The notes under the pieces were generated by a model, which saw nothing but the letters and a program-made list of their open reading frames with translations, was not told where the DNA came from and searched no databases. Below, piece by piece: positions 1 to 6,442 of a DNA stretch of 11,868 nt. This stretch comes from Halieaceae bacterium UBA3479 (lineage in GTDB: Bacteria; Pseudomonadota; Gammaproteobacteria; Pseudomonadales; Halieaceae). The position numbers were made by a program, and so were the translations under genes. The DNA lies in NCBI GenBank assembly GCA_002377985.1, contig DFQW01000206.1, forward strand, positions 2,316 to 14,183, read 5' to 3'. The first letter of the stretch is position 1. Each line of letters opens with the position of its first letter.

Positions 1-22
1 GCATGCTTTGGCCAAGTAATTT

Positions 23-58
23 TTGACTTTAACTCAAATTAAGTTGAGAATACTTCAA
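23..58. promoter_or_regulatory. Paired TTGA-N7-TCAA operator upstream of the P450 gene
   Basis: Two 15-bp dyads lie at 23-37 (TTGACTTTAACTCAA) and 44-58 (TTGAGAATACTTCAA). Their centres, at 30 and 51, are 21 bp apart, two helical turns, so two bound dimers would sit on the same face of the DNA. An identically spaced pair precedes the Rieske oxygenase gene at 3584-3619. The 15-bp N7 dyad with an internal T-N11-A fits the general form of a LysR-type regulator box, but a TetR-family protein is also possible, and one is encoded at 1514-2149. The pair ends 122 bp before the P450 start codon. The sequences and spacing are seen directly; the operator role is inferred. Confidence 0.6.
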
Positions 59-81
59 TTATTTTTGCAACACTTACAGCG

Positions 82-94
82 CGTTACCGTAACG
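82..94. promoter_or_regulatory. Perfect 13-bp palindrome (possible repressor site) upstream of the P450
   Basis: CGTTACCGTAACG is a perfect inverted repeat around a central C. It lies 86 bp before the P450 start codon, downstream of the paired TTGA-N7-TCAA dyads. A short perfect palindrome of this size is typical of TetR-family operators. The core TTACCG also occurs upstream of the TetR gene at 2188-2193, inside another inverted repeat. Binding by the encoded TetR protein is therefore plausible but unproven. Confidence 0.35.
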
Positions 95-112
95 AGAAGC
101 CCTGCATATAAG
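84..112 (+). promoter_or_regulatory. Weak candidate promoter for the P450 gene
   Basis: TTACCG (84-89) and TATAAG (107-112) are separated by 17 bp and would place transcription start near 118-120. The -35 element is poor and lies within the 13-bp palindrome at 82-94, while the paired dyads lie further upstream, centred roughly at -89 and -68. A weak -35 with upstream dyads would suit activator-dependent, repressible expression. This is a pattern match by eye only. Confidence 0.25.
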
Positions 113-180
113 AAATTAGCCGTTTTTCTGGCGACGGGTAAAGTCCCCCTGAAGACAGAACAACATCACCGAGCTGAATA

Positions 181-1422
181 ATGACCACAGATCAAAACAT
201 CGCCTTGGATTTAAGCAGCGAAGCATTCCTAAGAGAGCCGCACGCGTCCTACAGGCTTGGCAGACAGCATTGCCCTGTATATGCCGTTCCCAATCAAGAC
301 CTGGTAATGGTTTTTGGTTACGACGAGGTGCTTGAAGCGCTGATGAAACCAAAAATTTTTTCCAGCAAAAATGAAGAATCCGTTTTAGGCGCCTCAATAC
401 ACAACCCAGAGTGCCAGGCGATTTATAAAACTGGCTGGCCTCAAGTTCCGACACTTTTAACCAACGATCCCCCCTCACATACCCGCTTCAAAAAATTGGT
501 CAGCCAAGCCTTTACGCGCGATCGCGTCGCCGGGATGCAGGGTCATATGGAAGCAATGGCCGATGCGCTCATTGATAACTTTATTGAAGACGGCGAATGC
601 GACTTTATCGATCAATTTGCCAACCCCCTTCCGTGCCAAGTGATCGCGGAGCAGCTGGGTTTTCACAAGAGCGATATTGCAAAAGTAAAGGTGTGGAGTG
701 ATGCGTTTATAGACCTTATTGGGAAAGACATGACATCGGCAGAGCAAGTGGAGAGAGCCAAAAGTGTCGTAGCGTTTCAACACTACATGAAGGCATGCCT
801 GGACGAACGACGCACCCATCCAAGGGAGGATGTGTTGACTGATCTGGTTAATGCCCGGGTCGACGATGAAACACCCTTAAACGAGGCTGAGCTTCTCAAC
901 GTTGCACAAGCGCTACTCGTAGCCGCCAACACCACAACTTCGCACATGCTGTCTGGTGGGCTACTCGCTTTGATCGATCATCCAGTGCAATTAGCCAAAG
1001 TCCGGGAAAACTTAGATCTCATACCCAACATGGTGGAGGAGCTACTCCGGCTGCAGACTCCCACTCAGGGCATGTGGCGCCGGGCTTCTGAAGATACAGA
1101 ACTCGGTGGCGTGCCAATCAAGAAGGGTACGATGCTAATGCTGGTGTTTACGTCGGCCAATCGAGACAAAAAGCATTTTCCTCACCCGGATGATTTTGAC
1201 GTCGAGCGAGACTTTTCCACTGCCCATGTCGCGTTCAGTCGAGGGGTCCATACTTGCATCGGCATGATGCTTGCTCGCCAGGAATTGGTGTGTGCATTTA
1301 GACAAATAATCAAGCGAATGGACAACATTAGGTTATCGAGTTCCAGGCCACGCCCACAGTATGAGCCGAGCTTGATCTTTCGCGGCCTGGAGAGCCTCCA
1401 CGTTGAATTTACGGCTCGCTAG
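181..1422 (+). CDS. Cytochrome P450 (soluble bacterial class I type)
   Basis: This 413-residue protein is a heme monooxygenase that would hydroxylate a hydrophobic substrate using O2 and electrons from a ferredoxin. It has no N-terminal membrane anchor, and its length is typical of soluble bacterial P450s. Visible motifs are the C-helix DPPSHTR (96-102), the I-helix AANTTT (248-253), the K-helix ExxR pair E287/R290, and the heme loop FSRGVHTCIG (352-361) with C359 as the expected heme ligand. The acidic residue usual before the I-helix threonine is replaced by T251. The ATG at 181 follows a weak GAG-type ribosome site. The gene stands alone after a 180-bp leader carrying paired dyads shared with the Rieske gene, and converges on the TetR gene. 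No ferredoxin or reductase gene is present in the window. The family is clear; the substrate is unknown. Confidence 0.96.
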   Translation: MTTDQNIALDLSSEAFLREPHASYRLGRQHCPVYAVPNQDLVMVFGYDEVLEALMKPKIFSSKNEESVLGASIHNPECQAIYKTGWPQVPTLLTNDPPSHTRFKKLVSQAFTRDRVAGMQGHMEAMADALIDNFIEDGECDFIDQFANPLPCQVIAEQLGFHKSDIAKVKVWSDAFIDLIGKDMTSAEQVERAKSVVAFQHYMKACLDERRTHPREDVLTDLVNARVDDETPLNEAELLNVAQALLVAANTTTSHMLSGGLLALIDHPVQLAKVRENLDLIPNMVEELLRLQTPTQGMWRRASEDTELGGVPIKKGTMLMLVFTSANRDKKHFPHPDDFDVERDFSTAHVAFSRGVHTCIGMMLARQELVCAFRQIIKRMDNIRLSSSRPRPQYEPSLIFRGLESLHVEFTAR

Positions 1423-1513
1423 GCCAAGCTGTTCGCCGAGGTAATGATTTCGCAACCGGCAGCGCGCGCTCGAATGTTTATCCAAGCCGGCCCTTCTTAG
1501 CGGCAATGCGGGC

Positions 1514-2149
1514 TTAAGGGCGGGCGATCTCGCCGGATGCTTCCTCCGAGTCAAACCCGCATAGAGGCAACATGGTCTCCAGAAAAATCCGGCGCGCATC
1601 TTTTAGTTTTATGCCCTTGTCAAAATAAACTGACGAGCGCAAACCAATGATCAGTGCGTAGCATACCTCGGCAGAATCAGCAGAGTTTTGTCCGAGGGAA
1701 GACGGCGCCTCCTCAAAAAGAGCCGCCAGATAAGATTTACAAACCTGATCGAAATTACTTTTTGCTCGAAACAATCCATCGTGATTTACAGCAACACCAA
1801 AACACTCCAGCATAATGCCAATCTCTTGACGAGATCGCGCCTTACCCTTAAACCAAAAATCGGCCAGAGCATGGATTTGATGTAGCGGCGCGTTTCTGGC
1901 TATAGCTTCAACGTGCTCTAAAATTCGGGTCGCAACGGATTCAAAGTATTCGAGCAAGATAGAGTCCTTGCCCGAGAAGTAATAGCAGAGATGGCTGGCC
2001 GACATATGGGCGCGGTTTGCAATATCCTGGAAAGACGTATTGACGTAGCCCTCGGCCTCAATACAGTCGTGCAGCGCCTTGAATATCTTGCGTCGTCGTC
2101 GTTCTCCCGGGCCCAACGAGTTTGCCGGGGATCGTTTTGATATTGCCAA
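1514..2149 (-). CDS. TetR-family transcriptional regulator
   Basis: This 211-residue protein has the usual TetR layout: a basic N-terminus, a helix-turn-helix DNA-binding domain at about residues 20-66, and a helical ligand-binding domain to the end. The signature helix region is clear, with TSFQDIANRAHMSASHL (38-54) followed by CYYFSGKDSILLEYF. The start read here is TTG at 2149. It is preceded on the minus strand by GCGAGG at 5-nt spacing, and no ATG lies nearby. The gene follows the acyl-CoA dehydrogenase on the same strand after 152 bp and converges on the P450. An inverted repeat at 2181-2200, just upstream, is a candidate autoregulatory site. It probably controls part of this cluster, with an acyl-CoA or pathway intermediate as a possible ligand; that is inference. 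Confidence 0.92.
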   Translation of the reverse strand: MAISKRSPANSLGPGERRRRKIFKALHDCIEAEGYVNTSFQDIANRAHMSASHLCYYFSGKDSILLEYFESVATRILEHVEAIARNAPLHQIHALADFWFKGKARSRQEIGIMLECFGVAVNHDGLFRAKSNFDQVCKSYLAALFEEAPSSLGQNSADSAEVCYALIIGLRSSVYFDKGIKLKDARRIFLETMLPLCGFDSEEASGEIARP

Positions 2150-2180
2150 AATGGCCTCGCCGCGGGCTTGAAAACTAGCG

Positions 2181-2200
2181 GGCCATATTACCGAATGGCC
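2181..2200. promoter_or_regulatory. Inverted repeat upstream of the TetR gene
   Basis: GGCCAT (2181-2186) and ATGGCC (2195-2200) are perfect 6-bp arms around an 8-bp spacer. The element ends 31 bp before the TTG start of the TetR gene. The spacer contains TTACCG, the core also found in the perfect palindrome upstream of the P450. It is a candidate TetR autoregulatory operator. A 5-bp dyad, AGTTG-AAA-CAACT, lies close by at about 2206-2218. Confidence 0.35.
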
Positions 2201-2294
2201 GATTCAGTTGAAACAACTCATTAGAATTCCCGCTTTGTGCGCTACACATGAGGGGAGATTCTCAGTGAGGGTGACAGTCGCTCACCACGAGGCG

Positions 2295-2314
2295 GCTTGG
2301 CTCATAGGCCAAGC
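2295..2314. other. Stem-loop across the acyl-CoA dehydrogenase stop codon
   Basis: GCTTGGC (2295-2301) and GCCAAGC (2308-2314) form a perfect 7-bp stem with a 6-nt loop that contains the stop codon of the minus-strand acyl-CoA dehydrogenase. No T-run follows on the minus strand, so it is not a standard intrinsic terminator. It might reduce readthrough into the downstream TetR gene or stabilise the mRNA 3' end. Confidence 0.3.
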
Positions 2315-3447
2315 GACCGTCCAATTATCTCCTTCATGATTTCTGTCGTACCGCCATAGATTGTCTGCACACGGCCGTCTCGCCACGCTCTAGAAATACT
2401 ATAGTCATCCATGTAGCCATAGCCACCGTGGAGCTGCAGGCACCGGTCGTTCACTTTATTTTGCAGCTCGGTAGTCCACCATTTCGCCATTGCAGCCTCT
2501 TCGGGACTGAGCTCCTTGTCATTGAGTGCAACAACGCATCGATCGACAAATTCCTGCCCTATTCTTATCTCTGTCTGCATTTCTGCCAGCGCAAAGCGGC
2601 TATTCTGAAAGGAACCAATGGGTTGGCCAAAAGCCTCCCTCTCTTTCACATAAGCGAGCGTAAGATCAAAACTGTAGCGCGCTGCCGAGATCGCAGATAT
2701 AGCAATGTTGAGTCGCTCCTGAGGCAAATTAGACATCATGTAATAAAAGCCCTCATTTTCCTTGCCCAGACGATTTGCCACTGGCACGCGGCAATCAACA
2801 AACGACAGCTCGGCGGTGTCCTGGCTATGGCGACCGATTTTTTTAAGGTTACTACCGCGCGTAAAGCCGGGCGTACCCGCCTCTACCACCAGCAAGGTAA
2901 TGCCTTTATGACGATCAGCACCGGTGCGCACTGCCATAACCAGCACATCGGCGTTTATACCGTTAGAGATGAATGTTTTAGACCCATTAACAACATAATG
3001 GTCGCCGTCTCGCTTGGCCGTAGTAGCCAGACGAGCCAAGTCTGATCCAACGCCCGGCTCAGACATCGCAATAGCAGAGATCAATTCACCAGAGCATAAG
3101 CCAGGAAGCCACTTCTGCTTTTGCTCGGCATCACAGAACTCAATAAAGTACGGAATGATGATGTCGTTGTGCATGGCAATGCCCGAACCTGCACTGCCGA
3201 CCCCCGCCAACTCAAACTCTTCCATGATGATCTGGTTGAAGCGGAAATCGTCAATTCCAGCGCCACCCCATTCGGTTCCAACCTGCGTGCCTAAGAACCC
3301 GCTGCTGCCGGCAGCTGTGAACATTGATCGATCACAGATGCCGTTTGCTTCCCATGTCGCGTTGTGAGGCACAACTTCTGATAGCACGAATTTTTTGAAA
3401 GCATCTCGGAATAACACATGATCTTGCTCGAAATGATTGCGCTCCAT
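2302..3447 (-). CDS. Acyl-CoA dehydrogenase (long-chain/isovaleryl-type active site)
   Basis: This 381-residue flavoprotein would introduce an alpha,beta double bond into an acyl-CoA, passing electrons to ETF. It shows the family signatures AMSEPGVGSDL (127-137), FGQPIGSFQNSRFALAEMQ (273-291) and LHGGYGYMDDYSISRAWRD (339-357), and is of full length. The C-terminal site that carries the catalytic Glu in short- and medium-chain enzymes (YEGT) reads YGGT here (364-367). The alternative base position used by long-chain and isovaleryl-CoA dehydrogenases is occupied by E244 in LPQERLNIA. This points to a long-chain or branched acyl-CoA substrate. The ATG at 3447 is preceded on the minus strand by GGTGG at about 10 nt. 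The gene is divergent from the Rieske gene and shares its 202-bp promoter region. The true substrate is unknown. Confidence 0.96.
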   Translation of the reverse strand: MERNHFEQDHVLFRDAFKKFVLSEVVPHNATWEANGICDRSMFTAAGSSGFLGTQVGTEWGGAGIDDFRFNQIIMEEFELAGVGSAGSGIAMHNDIIIPYFIEFCDAEQKQKWLPGLCSGELISAIAMSEPGVGSDLARLATTAKRDGDHYVVNGSKTFISNGINADVLVMAVRTGADRHKGITLLVVEAGTPGFTRGSNLKKIGRHSQDTAELSFVDCRVPVANRLGKENEGFYYMMSNLPQERLNIAISAISAARYSFDLTLAYVKEREAFGQPIGSFQNSRFALAEMQTEIRIGQEFVDRCVVALNDKELSPEEAAMAKWWTTELQNKVNDRCLQLHGGYGYMDDYSISRAWRDGRVQTIYGGTTEIMKEIIGRSLGL

Positions 3448-3583
3448 ATATAAATAGCCACCGTGATTTTCTCAAAAAAAAGAAGGCACTACGCAGGGGC
3501 AGTGAGCGCTTTTTTGAACAGCGTTTTAAGGCTCAGCCACCAACTCAAGCATGGCACCCCCCTTCAAAACTGACAACAATAAA

Positions 3584-3619
3584 TTGAATAAATTTCAATA
3601 TTTTTTGAGTCATGCTCAA
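3584..3619. promoter_or_regulatory. Paired TTGA-N7-TCAA operator in the divergent promoter region
   Basis: The dyads TTGAATAAATTTCAA (3584-3598) and TTGAGTCATGCTCAA (3605-3619) have 5-bp perfect arms and centres at 3591 and 3612, again 21 bp apart. They duplicate the geometry of the pair upstream of the P450. Both pairs are followed by a similar tail: TCAATTA runs from the end of the second dyad in each case. The site lies between the acyl-CoA dehydrogenase and the Rieske oxygenase and could serve both promoters. The sequence identity and spacing are seen directly; the regulator is not identified. Confidence 0.65.
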
Positions 3620-3649
3620 TTAAAGTTTCGTTAGCCACCGGAGTGCGCT

Positions 3650-5119
3650 ATGCTCGACGGGAGCGCAGAAGCGCTCATGCTGCGACCTTTATCCAAACAA
3701 CAATCAGAGGAAAAAACCGTGGCCAGACAAAGTACGCTCTATGAACCCAGCCGACATTCAGCGCAAAGCTATGAAGACATTCTGGCGTCTGACTTGGTGC
3801 CATCTCCTGACTTTTATCGCGAGGGTGAGAATCCGCCGGCAGAACTGGAGTCTTACGCAACTTCTCGTTACTACGACCCGGCCTTTTTCCAAAAAGAGGT
3901 TAAATACCTGTGGCCCAAGGTATGGATATGGGCGTGCAGAGAAGAGGAGATACCCAACGTTGGTGACCACATGGTGTTTGATATCGCCGGTTACTCTTTG
4001 CTGATAATTCGATCGTCTGATAACGAGATCAAGGCGCTTCATAACTCCTGCCTGCATCGGGGAAGGCAAATCATAGAGTGCGATGGAAAAGGCGCCAAAG
4101 CACTGCGCTGTCCCTTCCATGGTATGGCGTGGAACCTTGATGGATCGCTCAAGTTTAATCCATTTGCATGGGACGCCCCCCAGTGGGACGAGCAGGAAAC
4201 GCGATTACCTGAAGCCCTTGTTTCTACCTGGGGGGGATTTGTGTTTATCAACATGGACCTGTCGGCCGCTCCTCTTGAAGATACCCTCGGCCCTATTCCT
4301 GATCACTTTTCTCGATATGATCTTGAAAATCGCTACAAGGCCGTGCACGTCAGCAAGAAAATCCGCGCCAACTGGAAAGCCTCCACTGAGGCTTTTATGG
4401 AAACCCATCATGTTGTGGGCACTCATCCGCAAGGGTTGGCGATGACAGCCGACTCGAATACCCAATACGACCATCCCAGCGAGTATGTTGGTCGGCAGAT
4501 CTGTGCGCACGCCGTGCAAAGTCCGCATATTTCGGAAGAGCTGGCCCAGCAAGACATATTCGATGCCTTCTTTGGCTCTGGACAGCACGACGTGGATGAC
4601 GAATCAAAATTGATCGTACCAGATGGAATGAGTGCCAGAGCTTACGCCGCACACGTTATGCGAACGCAGCTATCGTCAATCACAGGCGAGGACTACAGTC
4701 ACGCGGGCGACGCGGAATTTACCGATTCACTGATGTACAACGTGGCACCGGCCATGAGCTTCTGGGCTGGCTTTTACCAAAACATTGTTTACCGATTTCG
4801 ACCCAATGGCACCGATCCAGAAACCTCCATTATGGATATCGTGATTTTGCGGCCCGTCCCAAAAGATGGCCCTCGACCCGACCCCGTGCCCATCATGCAT
4901 CTGGACTTCGACGAACCGGTAACTTTAGCGGGAGCCACCATGGGCGAAGGGCTTGCCGTTGTATTCGAACAAGACGCAGTGAATCTACCATGGGTCCAAA
5001 AAGGACTTCGAGCCAGCCGAACAGGAACCGTTGAGTTCACCCACTATCAAGAGATGCGCCTACGCTTGCATCACCGGCTTATCGATCGCTTGATAGAAGA
5101 AGGAGAAGCAGAAAAATGA
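3650..5119 (+). CDS. Rieske non-heme iron ring-hydroxylating oxygenase, alpha subunit
   Basis: This 489-residue protein would activate O2 at a mononuclear iron to mono- or dihydroxylate an organic substrate. The Rieske [2Fe-2S] ligands are C134-x-H136 and C154-x2-H157. The catalytic domain has NWK (241-243), then E251, H254 and H259; D396 in TSIMDIVIL is a candidate third iron ligand. The residue bridging the two centres is Glu251, where many relatives have Asp. The start is ambiguous. ATG 3650 has GGAG at 6-nt spacing. In-frame GTG 3719 has AGAGG at 8-nt spacing and would give 466 residues beginning at ARQSTLYEP; this may be the true start because the extra 23 residues look unconserved. No beta subunit, ferredoxin or reductase gene is adjacent, so it may be an alpha-only oxygenase using electron partners encoded elsewhere. 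The substrate is unknown. Confidence 0.95.
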   Translation: MLDGSAEALMLRPLSKQQSEEKTVARQSTLYEPSRHSAQSYEDILASDLVPSPDFYREGENPPAELESYATSRYYDPAFFQKEVKYLWPKVWIWACREEEIPNVGDHMVFDIAGYSLLIIRSSDNEIKALHNSCLHRGRQIIECDGKGAKALRCPFHGMAWNLDGSLKFNPFAWDAPQWDEQETRLPEALVSTWGGFVFINMDLSAAPLEDTLGPIPDHFSRYDLENRYKAVHVSKKIRANWKASTEAFMETHHVVGTHPQGLAMTADSNTQYDHPSEYVGRQICAHAVQSPHISEELAQQDIFDAFFGSGQHDVDDESKLIVPDGMSARAYAAHVMRTQLSSITGEDYSHAGDAEFTDSLMYNVAPAMSFWAGFYQNIVYRFRPNGTDPETSIMDIVILRPVPKDGPRPDPVPIMHLDFDEPVTLAGATMGEGLAVVFEQDAVNLPWVQKGLRASRTGTVEFTHYQEMRLRLHHRLIDRLIEEGEAEK

Positions 5120-5508
5120 GAAATGCAATTCGAATCCTGGCAGTTTGTATCGCTGGCGTAATGATGCCCGGATATCATGCGGCTGCTGAGGTCGCTGAAT
5201 CCTACAAATGCAAAATGAAAACCGGAGTGAGCAGAGCACAACTCGCGGCAATGGCGGAGACCTTTATTGGTGTTGGCGAGGCCAAAAATTTCACCGACTT
5301 TAAACTCAGCATCCTGTTTCCCATGTACAGCGATGATATTTCAACAGGCACCTTTTTCTGGAACGGCACCTCAACCACGATGACCGCGCTGGAACAGGCC
5401 ATTGCAATCTGGGAAGGCCCTGATAACAGGGAAGCTCAGACACTTTGGTTGCAATACGTAGAGGGCTGCGAGAGCGCTAGTCTCTATAGCGCGGTTCCCA
5501 TTAATTAG
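5116..5508 (+). CDS. Small exported two-cysteine protein, unknown function
   Basis: I do not recognise this 130-residue protein. Its ATG overlaps the Rieske stop codon in an ATGA arrangement, and AGAAGGAGA upstream, within the end of the Rieske gene, serves as ribosome site, so the two are translationally coupled. Residues 1-24 look like a Sec signal peptide: basic MRNAIR, a hydrophobic stretch, then a likely cut after HAAA before E25. The mature part has exactly two cysteines, C32 near its start and C118 near its end, which could pair in the periplasm. It is rich in small and aromatic residues, with a predicted helical segment at about 38-57. Coupling an exported protein to a cytoplasmic oxygenase is unusual and suggests a role in sensing, binding or uptake of the substrate. 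That role is speculation. Confidence 0.85.
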   Translation: MRNAIRILAVCIAGVMMPGYHAAAEVAESYKCKMKTGVSRAQLAAMAETFIGVGEAKNFTDFKLSILFPMYSDDISTGTFFWNGTSTTMTALEQAIAIWEGPDNREAQTLWLQYVEGCESASLYSAVPIN

Positions 5509-5531
5509 GGCACATCTAATGAAGGCACAGC

Positions 5532-5555
5532 GCCGCGGCCGCTGTTAGCCGCGGC
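5532..5555 (+). other. GC-rich hairpin ahead of the crotonase gene
   Basis: GCCGCGGC occurs at 5532-5539 and again at 5548-5555. Because the octamer is its own reverse complement, the copies form a perfect 8-bp stem with an 8-nt loop. The hairpin ends just before the ribosome site CCGGAG (5557-5562) of the gene at 5570. There is no T-run, so it is not a typical terminator. It may modulate translation or mark an mRNA processing point between the Rieske pair and the downstream genes. Confidence 0.45.
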
Positions 5556-5569
5556 ACCGGAGAAAACCA

Positions 5570-6370
5570 ATGCTAACTGCTGAAAACTACCGGTCCATGA
5601 CGGTAGAACGTCGGGAAAACGGGGTGGCTATCGTCACGCTAAATAGGCCCGATAAGCTCAACGCCGTCGACAGCATCATGCACACCGAATTAACCCGCTT
5701 TAGCGTGGATTTTGCGAATGACGACGATCTGCGCGTGCTCATTATTACGGGCGCTGGCAGAGCATTCTGTGCAGGCGGAGATTTTAGTCCTGAAGATCAG
5801 GTCTCTGGCGGGAGTGACGGGAAAAAACTCTGGAGAGAGTCACGCCAAATCGTAGATAACATGCTCGCTTGCGAGAAACCCATTGTTGCGGCGATAAACG
5901 GTTATGCGCTTGGGCTAGGCGCCACTGTGGCGCTGCTCGCTGATGTGTCTGTCGTATCACCGTCTACAAAAATTGCTGATACGCACGTGAATATGGGTAT
6001 TGGCGCAGGCGACGGAGGTCAAGTGATATGGCCCTTCCTCGTCGGTGTCAATCGCGCCAAGTACTACCTAATGAGCGGCGATAAAATCGGCGGTAAAGAG
6101 GCCGTTGAAATGGGTTTGGCGACCTTTATGGTCGCAGAAGACGAGCTATTGCTACCGCGTGCGATCGAGATTGCAGAAAAATTAGCGGCCGGTGCGCCAC
6201 TGGCGGTCGCCGCATCAAAACTGGCAGTTAATGCATATCTGAGATCAGTCAGCGCCGCGGTATTTCCATTGGCGGCGCACGCACAGGAAAACACGATGGC
6301 TAGCGCTGATCACCAAGAAGCAATTCTAGCTTTTCGGGAAAAACGGGCCCCTCACTTTAAGGGCAGATAA
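5570..6370 (+). CDS. Crotonase-fold (enoyl-CoA hydratase/isomerase family) protein with a non-canonical active site
   Basis: This 266-residue protein belongs to the crotonase superfamily, which handles acyl-CoA thioesters through an oxyanion hole. Evidence is LNRPDKLNA (24-32), GRAFCAGGD (63-71), CEKPIVAAINGYALGLGAT (101-119) and the segment DTHVNMGIGAGDGG (137-150). The two glutamates of classical enoyl-CoA hydratase (rat E144 and E164) are replaced by T119 and H139. D148 in the AGDGG segment is a candidate alternative acid/base. It may therefore not be a simple hydratase; isomerase, retro-aldol/lyase or hydrolase chemistry is possible. The ATG at 5570 follows GGAG at good spacing. It sits 61 bp after the small exported protein, with a GC-rich hairpin between them, and probably belongs to the same operon. 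Confidence 0.94.
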   Translation: MLTAENYRSMTVERRENGVAIVTLNRPDKLNAVDSIMHTELTRFSVDFANDDDLRVLIITGAGRAFCAGGDFSPEDQVSGGSDGKKLWRESRQIVDNMLACEKPIVAAINGYALGLGATVALLADVSVVSPSTKIADTHVNMGIGAGDGGQVIWPFLVGVNRAKYYLMSGDKIGGKEAVEMGLATFMVAEDELLLPRAIEIAEKLAAGAPLAVAASKLAVNAYLRSVSAAVFPLAAHAQENTMASADHQEAILAFREKRAPHFKGR

Positions 6371-6442
6371 TATTTTTCATGGCAAACCTATCCATCTGAA
6401 TTTCCATTAGAAAAACGATCAAACGAAAAAGGAAAGTAGTTG

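Noticed and set aside
23..58. TTGA/TCAA dyads as FNR/Anr boxes
   Set aside because: FNR-type sites are 14 bp (TTGAT-N4-ATCAA, that is TTGA-N6-TCAA). All four sites here are 15 bp with N7, and none has the T and A next to the arms in the right register.
1456..1521. CCGGC/GCCGG and GCCCTT/AAGGGC arms in the convergent P450-TetR gap as a bidirectional terminator
   Set aside because: Arms are 5-6 bp with loops of 20 nt or more and no T-run follows on either strand.
2428..3045. Plus-strand 205-codon open frame opposite the acyl-CoA dehydrogenase
   Set aside because: It lies wholly inside a clearly homologous gene on the other strand, has no ribosome site of note, and its translation is rich in Cys and His with no family pattern.
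3630..5562. GTTAGCC...ACCGGAG before the Rieske start (3630-3643) and before the crotonase start (5544-5562)
   Set aside because: The similarity is short and gapped, and part of it is just the ribosome site. Chance is the simplest explanation.
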